A program made the translations under genes and the position numbers. Of a DNA stretch of 21,949 nucleotides, positions 1 to 5,842 are shown one piece after another. Under the pieces are notes generated by a model, which was not told the DNA's origin, did not search any database, and saw nothing but the letters and a program-made list of their open reading frames with translations. Location of the stretch: positions 1-21,949 of IMG/VR virus record IMGVR_UViG_3300011430_000045. One strand, given 5' to 3'. The stretch's first letter is position 1. Each line of letters begins with the position of its first letter. The stretch comes from a virus.

Positions 1-70
1 GGCGAGCAACGCGCTCTTTTACGCGCGCTACCGGACCCGATTTGCGGCGTGGCTGTACCGGAGGTGGCAC
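1..70 (+). other. Open in-frame stretch upstream of terS (left edge)
   Basis: This 70-base stretch reads without a stop in the same frame as the small terminase gene that follows (frame starting at base 2), and nearly all its third codon positions are G or C, as in the real genes here. The other two forward frames have much weaker third-position bias and stop at 79-81 and 84-86. Either the terminase gene begins further left, outside the window, or this is the tail of another gene that uses one of the other frames. The window edge prevents a decision. Confidence 0.4.
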
Positions 71-541
71 ATGGCCCGTGATCTGAGCCCACGCGCGCAG
101 AAGTTCGCGGAGCTCTACGCCGGGAACGGCGCGGAGGCGGCGCGGCGGGCCGGCTTCGGCGGAGGGCCAGGGTCGCACTCGGCGCACGCGGCGCGGCTGC
201 TGAAGGACGAGCGGGTGATCGCGATCATCGAAGCGCGGCGCGCGCGCGGTGAGGTGACGGAGCGCGAGGACGACGCGGCGCCGGCGTCGACGGCGGGCCC
301 GTTGCTGCCGACGAGCTCGGCAGCGGACGCGTACCGCGCGGTGATCGCCGACCCGACGATCGCGATGGGCGTGCGGCTGCGCGCGATCGAGCGGCTCGAG
401 AGGCTCGAGGCTGCGGCGCACGGGAACGACGACCTCGAGAGCTACCAGGCCAAGCTGCGCGCGAAGGTCGCGGCGATCCTCGCGCACAAGCGCGCACGGG
501 ACCGAGCGGCAGCGAAGACGAAGGGAAGGAAGGCGGCATGA
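71..541 (+). CDS. Terminase small subunit (TerS-like)
   Basis: A 156-aa protein that probably recognises phage DNA and hands it to the large terminase for packaging. The N-terminus reads LSPRAQKFAELYA followed by EAARRAGF, the usual opening of the phage small terminase family (helix-turn-helix, compare LTPKQ-FxxEY...AAxRAGY). The middle has a helical VRLRAIERLERLEAAA stretch suited to oligomerisation, and the C-terminus is Lys/Arg-rich (HKRARDRAAAKTKGRK). The ATG at 71 has a strong Shine-Dalgarno sequence (GGAGG at 60-64), which decides the start, although the frame stays open upstream to the window edge. It overlaps the next gene by 4 nt (ATGA). It is separated from the large subunit gene by four small genes, which is unusual. 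The family call rests on the N-terminal motif and on context. Confidence 0.75.
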   Translation: MARDLSPRAQKFAELYAGNGAEAARRAGFGGGPGSHSAHAARLLKDERVIAIIEARRARGEVTEREDDAAPASTAGPLLPTSSAADAYRAVIADPTIAMGVRLRAIERLERLEAAAHGNDDLESYQAKLRAKVAAILAHKRARDRAAAKTKGRKAA

Positions 542-990
542 AGGCGAAGGCGACGAAGGCAGATCCTCGCGAAGCGGCAGAGCGCTCGATCGAGCTCGTC
601 GATCAGGTGCGCGACGTGGAGGGCAAGCTGCGCCGACGGCTCTTCGAGTCCGAGGCGCAGTGGGAGCTGGGTGCCGAGCTCGTAGCGTGGGGCGGCGGTC
701 CACCGCCGGCGATCCTCGCGCCTGGGCAAGCGCCGCCGCAAGGCGGGCTGATGCCGCTGCCGGTGTGGCGGATCACGAATTGGGCGCAGGACCGACAGCG
801 CGCCGTGCAGCTGATCGTTCCCTTCGGCGGCGCGCGCGTGCGGGTCCCGGCGAAGCTCGTGGTCTCGGTCGCTGCCGACGGATCGAGGAACGCGACGCTC
901 GTTCCCGCCGTCGAGGCGGCGAAGCTCGAAGAGCAGCAGCGCGTGCGGCAGGACGCTGCGCTCGCGCGCGGCGGGGAGACGGTGCAGTGA
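538..990 (+). CDS. Hypothetical phage protein, 150 aa
   Basis: Function not recognised. The start codon sits in an ATGA overlap with the terS stop, so translation is probably coupled. The N-terminal third is charged and probably helical (REAAERSIELVDQVRDVEGKLRRRL). A Pro/Gly-rich linker follows (around GGGPPPAILAPGQAPPQGG), then a strand-like part with PVWRITNWAQDRQRAVQLIVPF and RVRVPAKLVVSV, and a charged helical end. There is no signal peptide or membrane segment. Third-position GC bias supports it as coding. Its place between the terminase subunits suggests a packaging or late regulatory role, but nothing in the sequence proves this. Confidence 0.65.
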   Translation: MKAKATKADPREAAERSIELVDQVRDVEGKLRRRLFESEAQWELGAELVAWGGGPPPAILAPGQAPPQGGLMPLPVWRITNWAQDRQRAVQLIVPFGGARVRVPAKLVVSVAADGSRNATLVPAVEAAKLEEQQRVRQDAALARGGETVQ

Positions 991-1655
991 TCATGACGGC
1001 GCCGCGGTACGGAGCTCGCAAGATCGATCGCCGCGCCGAGCGCGAGATCCAGCGCGATCGGACGGGCGAAGAGCCGCACCGGTACGTCTGGCAGAGCCCG
1101 GAGCAGGCGGTGCGCTCGTACGTGCGCGCGCGGATCGAGCACGACGAGATCCGCTCGAGCTCTGACTACGAGGCGAAGGCGAACCGGGTGCAATGCGCGC
1201 TCGACCCGTCGCGCGGTGGGCGGGAGCACGCGGAGGTGGACCGGCACCGCAACGTGGCGCTCGCGCTCGATCGCGCCGAGTGCGCGTTGGGGCCGGGCCT
1301 TCTGCTCTTCGTGCCGAGCTCGGCGCTCGCGCTCGAGGCGTACGTGCTGCGCGTCGTCGGTAAGCCGGCGTACCGGCGCACGCGGCAGGGCAACCGCAAC
1401 CGCAAGGGCCGCTACGTCGAGTGGCGCGGGCTGCGCGTGGTCGACGTGGTCGACGTCATGCGCGAGCAGTACAGCGTCACGATCACCGAGCACCAGGTGT
1501 CCATGCTCGTGCGGCACTTCAATGGGCGCGTGCGCGACGCGCTCGTCGCGGCCGAAGAGCTGCGGCCGTCGGCGCGCGCGGAAGACGAGATCGAGGGACA
1601 GCACCGCAACACGAGAGCGTGGGATCCGCTCGCACGCCTGAAGGAGGCAACGTGA
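987..1655 (+). CDS. Hypothetical phage protein with possible C-terminal winged helix, 222 aa
   Basis: Function not recognised. The GTG at 987 overlaps the previous stop (GTGA) and lies 9 nt after GGGGAG at 972-977, which favours it. An in-frame ATG at 993 is the alternative and would remove two residues. The N-terminus is strongly basic and acidic (GARKIDRRAEREIQRDR). The C-terminal third, GLRVVDVVDVMREQYSVTIT then EHQVSMLVRHFNGRVRDAL, has the helix spacing of a small DNA-binding or winged-helix domain, but I cannot name a family. A basic patch RRTRQGNRNRKGR precedes it. Together these suggest a nucleic-acid-binding protein in the packaging region, as an inference only. Confidence 0.6.
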   Translation: MIMTAPRYGARKIDRRAEREIQRDRTGEEPHRYVWQSPEQAVRSYVRARIEHDEIRSSSDYEAKANRVQCALDPSRGGREHAEVDRHRNVALALDRAECALGPGLLLFVPSSALALEAYVLRVVGKPAYRRTRQGNRNRKGRYVEWRGLRVVDVVDVMREQYSVTITEHQVSMLVRHFNGRVRDALVAAEELRPSARAEDEIEGQHRNTRAWDPLARLKEAT

Positions 1656-1858
1656 AGAAGGACAGCGAACTGATCGGTCAAGCATGCCAACGCGTGCGCG
1701 AGGATACGGGCTTCGAGGGTGGCGCCGAGATCAAGACGACGCGGCTCTACGAGGTCCTCGGTGTTGGCCCGGCGCGGCAAGGCACGGCTCGGCCCGGCCG
1801 GGCAGGGCACGGCAAGGGCTCTAGTGAGCAGAAAGGAATCGGGCAGATGTCGTCGTGA
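1652..1858 (+). CDS. Small hypothetical protein, 68 aa
   Basis: The protein starts at a GTG that overlaps the previous stop (GTGA, 1652-1655), with an excellent Shine-Dalgarno AAGGAGG at 1641-1647. The N-terminal 40 residues look like ordinary helical protein (KKDSELIGQACQRVREDTGF, then EIKTTRLYEVLG). The second half is low-complexity Gly/Arg/Ala sequence (PARQGTARPGRAGHGKG) encoded by an imperfect 25-nt tandem repeat. Its stop overlaps the next start by a GTGA. Function unknown. The strong ribosome binding site and the double coupling support it as a real gene despite its size. Confidence 0.55.
   Translation: MKKDSELIGQACQRVREDTGFEGGAEIKTTRLYEVLGVGPARQGTARPGRAGHGKGSSEQKGIGQMSS
1766..1815 (+). 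repeat. Imperfect 25-nt tandem repeat inside the 68-aa gene
   Basis: Two adjacent 25-base units, 1766-1790 and 1791-1815, both begin GGCCCGGC and share GGCA and GGCACGGC at the same offsets; about 20 of 25 positions agree. The junction contains GGCCCGGCCGGGC, which can fold on itself. The repeat encodes the Gly/Arg-rich second half of the small protein and probably arose by local duplication. Confidence 0.6.
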
Positions 1859-2130
1859 GCACCGACAACAAGAACCAAGGCCCGCGCGGGCTGCTCAGCA
1901 TCGGCGCCGTCGCGCGCCGGCTCGGGTGGAACGAGAGCACGATCCGCCGGCACACGGTGCCCTACGCGCAGTGGGGCGAGCGCGAGAAGCGAGAGGGGAA
2001 GATCCCGGTGATCTCGCTCGGCGCGCGCGAGTACGTGCCCGCGTGGTGGGTCGACTCGCTGATCACATCGCTGGGGGGCGATGCGAGCGCAGATTCTCGT
2101 GCAAAGAAAACCGGATCTGACCAAACCTGA
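1855..2130 (+). CDS. Small helix-turn-helix DNA-binding protein (MerR/excisionase-like)
   Basis: A 91-aa protein whose N-terminal half reads LLSIGAVARRLGWNESTIRRH, a helix-turn-helix with the SIxxVARxLGxxxSTIRR pattern of MerR-type and excisionase-type domains. It is followed by IPVISLGAREYVPAWWVDSLI, which corresponds to the wing and the LGxxxYxP...V motif usual in such small proteins. The GTG start overlaps the previous stop (GTGA, 1855-1858), and AAAGGA lies some 14 nt upstream. It sits just before the non-coding gap in front of the large terminase, so it may regulate late transcription or assist packaging at a nearby site; this is inference. The last codons lie in a CTGACCAAAC direct repeat. 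Confidence 0.65.
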   Translation: MSTDNKNQGPRGLLSIGAVARRLGWNESTIRRHTVPYAQWGEREKREGKIPVISLGAREYVPAWWVDSLITSLGGDASADSRAKKTGSDQT

Positions 2131-2136
2131 CCAAAC
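2117..2136 (+). repeat. Tandem CTGACCAAAC direct repeat
   Basis: Two perfect head-to-tail copies of CTGACCAAAC lie at 2117-2126 and 2127-2136, across the stop codon of the HTH gene. The AT-rich unit stands out from its GC-rich surroundings. A direct repeat at one-helical-turn spacing beside a small DNA-binding protein gene and a non-coding gap may be a protein binding site, but it could also be a chance duplication. Confidence 0.5.
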
Positions 2137-2276
2137 CCTGCTTGAAAGTGGCCCCTCGAAATGGGTAGGTTCTCACCACGATCGCGAGGTGCGCGCAGCG
2201 GTAGGCGGGCGCAGAGCACGACGCGACACGATGCGGCCCGGGGTGCGAGGACACCAGTCCGGTTCATACCCGGAAG
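2131..2276 (+). promoter_or_regulatory. Non-coding gap before terL with a weak promoter candidate
   Basis: This 146-nt stretch is the only sizeable gap between genes in the first half of the window. It holds TTGAAA at 2142-2147, a good match to a -35 box, and 18 nt later TAGGTT at 2166-2171, a poor -10 match. No strong hairpin was seen. It may carry a promoter or a packaging/regulatory site for the head genes. The evidence is weak because only the -35 element is convincing. Confidence 0.25.
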
Positions 2277-3935
2277 ATGGCGAGTGCGACTCTCGCGGCC
2301 GCTATGAGCTCGGCGCAGGCCGACCTCGACTCGCTCGCCGAGGACCTCGCCGAGATCGAGCTCGACCTACCGAGCTTCGGCGAGCTCTTGCAGATCAAAA
2401 CGAAGGGCGAGGGCAAGGTCACCTTCGACTTCGCACGGTGGCACCCCGAGCAGAAGCGCTTCGAGCGCGAGCGCACCGGGCGCGACCTCGTGGTGAAGCC
2501 GCGGCAGATCGGTTTCTCGACGCTCGAGAACGCGCGCGACTACCAGTACGCGCGGACGCACGAGGGCGCGCAAGTCGTCGTCGTCGTGCACAGCGGCGAA
2601 GCGAAGTCCGAGTTCTTCTCGGCGATCCGTCTCATGGATCAATCGCTGCGCGCGTGGGGGCTGAGCCCCGAGCCGCGCGAGAACACGAAGACGGGCCTGC
2701 GTTGGGACGACAACGACAGCTCGATCAAGGTGATCGAGGCGGGCAAGGACGAGATCACCGCCGCGGACCGCGGCCGATCAGGCACGATCCAACGGCTGCA
2801 CATCACCGAGGCAGCGTTCTACCGCGCGCCGGAAGAGACGATGGCTGCGCTCTTCGGCTCGCTCGGCGAGAACGAGTGTGTGATCGAGTCGACGGCAAAC
2901 GGTGTCGGGAACTGGTTCCACTCGCGCGTCGAGGAAGCGCGTAAGGGGCTCTTCGACAACTACGCGCTGCACTTCTTCTCGTGGCTCGAGCACCCCGGCT
3001 ACATAGCGGAGCCCGGCAGCTACCCGGCGCCGCCTGCGGAGCGCGATCGGCACTGGGAGACGAAGATCCGCGCGGCGGGGGCGAGCGATGCGCAGATCGC
3101 GTGGTGGCGCAAGACGGTGCAGAAGCTCGGCCTCGAGCGCGCGCTACGCGAGTACCCCGTCTCGCTCGAGGCGGCGTTCCTCGTGAGCGGCGAGAGCTGG
3201 CTCGACACGGAGCACCTCGACTGGTTGCGGATGCAGACTCGGCAACCGATCGACGAGATCGATCTCGTACGAGGCCTGCGCGAGTTCGGCGCGCTTCGGC
3301 TCTTCGAGAAGCCCGAGCGCGGGCGCACCTACCTGGTGATCGTGGACCCGTCGGAGGGCACGGGCGGGAACGAAGCGGCGATGACGGTGATGGATCACCG
3401 GTCGGGCCGTGTGGTCGCGACGTGGGAGAACAACCGCGTGAAGCCCGGCGAGCTCGCGCACCCGGCCGCGCAGGCGGGGCGGCTCTACAACAACGCGCTC
3501 CTCGTGGTGGAGCGCAACGTGTGGCGGCGCGCCAGCAACAGCGACGGCGGTGGCGGCGTCGAGACGCTGAACGTGCTCGAGCGCGAGGAGCGCTACCCGC
3601 GGCTCTACCGCGATGAGAAGGGCGTGCTGGGCTGGTCGACGAACGAGCTCACACGGCCGCTGATTTTCGGCGACCTCGCCAAGGCGATCGAAGAGCGCGC
3701 AGCGAGCACGCCGTGCGCGAAGACGGTCGAAGAAGCGGCGTCGCTCATGACCGGGAAGAACGGGCGCCCCGAGGCGCGCGGCAAGCGCAACCGCAAGGGG
3801 CAGCGCTTCCGCGGTGACGACGGGCTCTTTGTGTGCTGGGGAATCGGCCTCCAAGTGCGCTCGCGTACTCCGATGCCGGGCACCGCGCGCGCGGTGACGA
3901 CCGGCCAGCTCGAGAGCACGGGGTTCCGGACGTGA
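2277..3935 (+). CDS. Terminase large subunit (ATPase and nuclease)
   Basis: A 552-aa motor protein that translocates DNA into the prohead and cuts it. The ATPase domain shows a Walker A variant KPRQIGFST (about residues 74-82), a Walker B-like strand RLHITE (173-178) in which T-E takes the acidic position, and the coupling motif ESTANG (204-209). The RNase H-fold nuclease domain follows, with YLVIVDPSEG (acidic D357) and LLVVERN (E412). The length is normal for the family. The ATG at 2277 has only a weak GGAAG directly before it. An ATG at 2304 is an alternative without a better ribosome site, so the exact start is uncertain. It is followed after 13 nt by the portal gene, the classic packaging order. 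Confidence 0.92.
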   Translation: MASATLAAAMSSAQADLDSLAEDLAEIELDLPSFGELLQIKTKGEGKVTFDFARWHPEQKRFERERTGRDLVVKPRQIGFSTLENARDYQYARTHEGAQVVVVVHSGEAKSEFFSAIRLMDQSLRAWGLSPEPRENTKTGLRWDDNDSSIKVIEAGKDEITAADRGRSGTIQRLHITEAAFYRAPEETMAALFGSLGENECVIESTANGVGNWFHSRVEEARKGLFDNYALHFFSWLEHPGYIAEPGSYPAPPAERDRHWETKIRAAGASDAQIAWWRKTVQKLGLERALREYPVSLEAAFLVSGESWLDTEHLDWLRMQTRQPIDEIDLVRGLREFGALRLFEKPERGRTYLVIVDPSEGTGGNEAAMTVMDHRSGRVVATWENNRVKPGELAHPAAQAGRLYNNALLVVERNVWRRASNSDGGGGVETLNVLEREERYPRLYRDEKGVLGWSTNELTRPLIFGDLAKAIEERAASTPCAKTVEEAASLMTGKNGRPEARGKRNRKGQRFRGDDGLFVCWGIGLQVRSRTPMPGTARAVTTGQLESTGFRT

Positions 3936-3948
3936 GGGCGGAGGCGGC

Positions 3949-5631
3949 ATGGGGATCATCGAGACCATGCGCGCCGCGATCGCGCCGAGCTCTATCGCGC
4001 TCGCGATGCGCGCGCCGAAGAGGCTCCCGCGGATCGGCCGAAGCGGTCCGCCGCTCGCGCACGTGCTCCCGCCGCTCAATCCGTACTCGCGACTGATCGA
4101 GTACGGGGCCCTCGAAGCAGACCCGCAGCGATGGTTCTCGGTCATGGAGCGCGCGGACTCGGGCGACACCGGCCCGATGATGGATCTCTTCTCCGACGCG
4201 CGCGATCGCGATCCGCATCTAGACGGCGTCGCGCGCAAGCGTCAGCAGTCGATGATGGGGCGGCCGATCGTGTGGCGCCCTCCGGACGGCTTCGAGGACG
4301 ACGAGGAAGCGAACGAGGCCGCGCAGTTCACGCGCCGCATCCTGCTCTCCGAGAGCCGTGCGTTCCGCTCGCGGCTTACCTACCTCATGAGCGGTGCGGT
4401 AAACGGCTATGCGGCCGCGCCGCTGCGCTGGACCACGAACGCCAGCGGCGACTACGTGCCGCACATCTTCGGGCCGGGGCGCGTGGAGGAAGGCTTCGTC
4501 CACCCGAACCGATACGCCTTCGATCGCGACTCGCGGCAGATCGGGTTCTACGCGAGTCAGTTCCGCAACTACATGGACGTGAAGAAGCTCTCGGACTATC
4601 CGGACTGCTTCGTCGCGCACATTCCGATGTCGGGCCGCGCTGACTATCCGTGGCGCCGTGGTCCGATGCGTTCGTGCATCGTGCCCTCGTTCATCAAGCG
4701 CATGGGCCTGAAGTTCTGGCTGACGCTCGCCGAGCGCTTCGGCATGCCGCAGCCCTACGCGCTCGTCCCGCCGGGCATGGACCACGACGGGCAGTCGAGC
4801 GACGACACGATCGCAGTCACGCGCGAGGCGCTGCGTAACCTTCAGTCGACATGGTCGGCGGTGTTCACGAAAGGGATCGAGATCAACTCGATCCCCGGAA
4901 GCGGCGAAGCGAAGGCCGAAGTCCACGAAGCGCTGATCAACTGGGCGGAGACGACCGAGTCGGTATCGCTGCTCGGACAGAACCTCACCACGAAGGTCGA
5001 CGGCGGCAGCTTCGCGGCGGCCGAGTCCCACCGCTATGTGGCTGGTGACCTTCACCTCTCGGACTCGGTCGAGCTCGGCGATACGATCACGCAGCAGATC
5101 AACGAAGCGGTGATCCGCTACAACATGCCGGGCGCACCCGTCCCGGTGTGCGAGGTGAGTACCGGACAGAAGCAGGTATTCACCACCGAGCACGTGAAGG
5201 AAGGCATCGCGTCGCCGGACGAGATGCGCCGCACGATGGGCCACGAGGCGATCCCAGACGGTGCGGGCAAGGACTATCGACGCCCGGTGACCGTGCAGGT
5301 GCCGGCGCAGATCGGGCCGGAGATCGACGTCGACGTGGCAGAGCTCGACGACGAGCCCGCACCCGGCGAAACGATCGAGACAGAGCCGACGGCGACCAAC
5401 GAGGCCACGGCGAAGGATCCGAGCACCGCGCTCAACGGCGCGCAGGTCTCGGCGCTGCTCGAGATCGTGGCGAAGGTGGTCGAGGAGCAACTCCCGCGCG
5501 ACAGCGCGAAGGCGCTGATCCTCGCGGCGTTCCCGCTGAGCGACGAGCAGGCGGAGAAGATTCTCGGGACGGTAGGGAAGACCTTCGAGCCCGCGCCCGA
5601 AGCTGCGCCGCCGGCCCCGTTCGCACCCTGA
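3949..5631 (+). CDS. Portal protein, Mu gp29-like (DUF935)
   Basis: A 560-aa protein expected to form the dodecameric vertex through which DNA enters the head. The segment DRDPHLDGVARKRQQSMMGR (about residues 87-105) is typical of DUF935 portals of the Mu gp29 type, as are the following region ending RRPVTV and the stretch NWAETTESVSLLGQNLTTK. The C-terminal 100 residues are acidic and Ala/Pro-rich (around DVAELDDEPAPGETIETEP) and end in a flexible APEAAPPAPFAP tail. The ATG at 3949 has GGAGG at 3940-3944. In Mu the next gene encodes the gpF-like minor head protein; here only a 64-aa gene separates the portal from the protease. Confidence 0.88.
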   Translation: MGIIETMRAAIAPSSIALAMRAPKRLPRIGRSGPPLAHVLPPLNPYSRLIEYGALEADPQRWFSVMERADSGDTGPMMDLFSDARDRDPHLDGVARKRQQSMMGRPIVWRPPDGFEDDEEANEAAQFTRRILLSESRAFRSRLTYLMSGAVNGYAAAPLRWTTNASGDYVPHIFGPGRVEEGFVHPNRYAFDRDSRQIGFYASQFRNYMDVKKLSDYPDCFVAHIPMSGRADYPWRRGPMRSCIVPSFIKRMGLKFWLTLAERFGMPQPYALVPPGMDHDGQSSDDTIAVTREALRNLQSTWSAVFTKGIEINSIPGSGEAKAEVHEALINWAETTESVSLLGQNLTTKVDGGSFAAAESHRYVAGDLHLSDSVELGDTITQQINEAVIRYNMPGAPVPVCEVSTGQKQVFTTEHVKEGIASPDEMRRTMGHEAIPDGAGKDYRRPVTVQVPAQIGPEIDVDVAELDDEPAPGETIETEPTATNEATAKDPSTALNGAQVSALLEIVAKVVEEQLPRDSAKALILAAFPLSDEQAEKILGTVGKTFEPAPEAAPPAPFAP

Positions 5632-5641
5632 AGGAGGCCGC

Positions 5642-5836
5642 ATGCCCCGACTCACGATCAAGGTGACCGGCGACGGTCCCCTGAAGACGACGCACCGCGA
5701 GCTCTCGCACGGCGTGACGCAGGACGAGCTTGAGCAGATGGCCGACGACATGTCGGCGCGCGCTGGCGGCAAGCGGCACGTGGACACGACGCGCCTCGGC
5801 GCGGCCGCGCGCTCGGACGAGGACGAGCGGGACTGA
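5642..5836 (+). CDS. Small hypothetical protein, 64 aa
   Basis: A short protein starting at an ATG with a strong AAGGAGG upstream (5631-5637), which supports real expression. The N-terminus PRLTIKVTGDGPLK is strand-like; the rest is helical and acidic (TQDELEQMADDMSARAG) and ends in DEDERD. It lies between the portal and protease genes, where Mu-like phages carry the much larger gpF-type minor head gene. No family recognised. It could be a small head assembly factor, by position only. Confidence 0.6.
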   Translation: MPRLTIKVTGDGPLKTTHRELSHGVTQDELEQMADDMSARAGGKRHVDTTRLGAAARSDEDERD

Positions 5837-5842
5837 GCGCCG

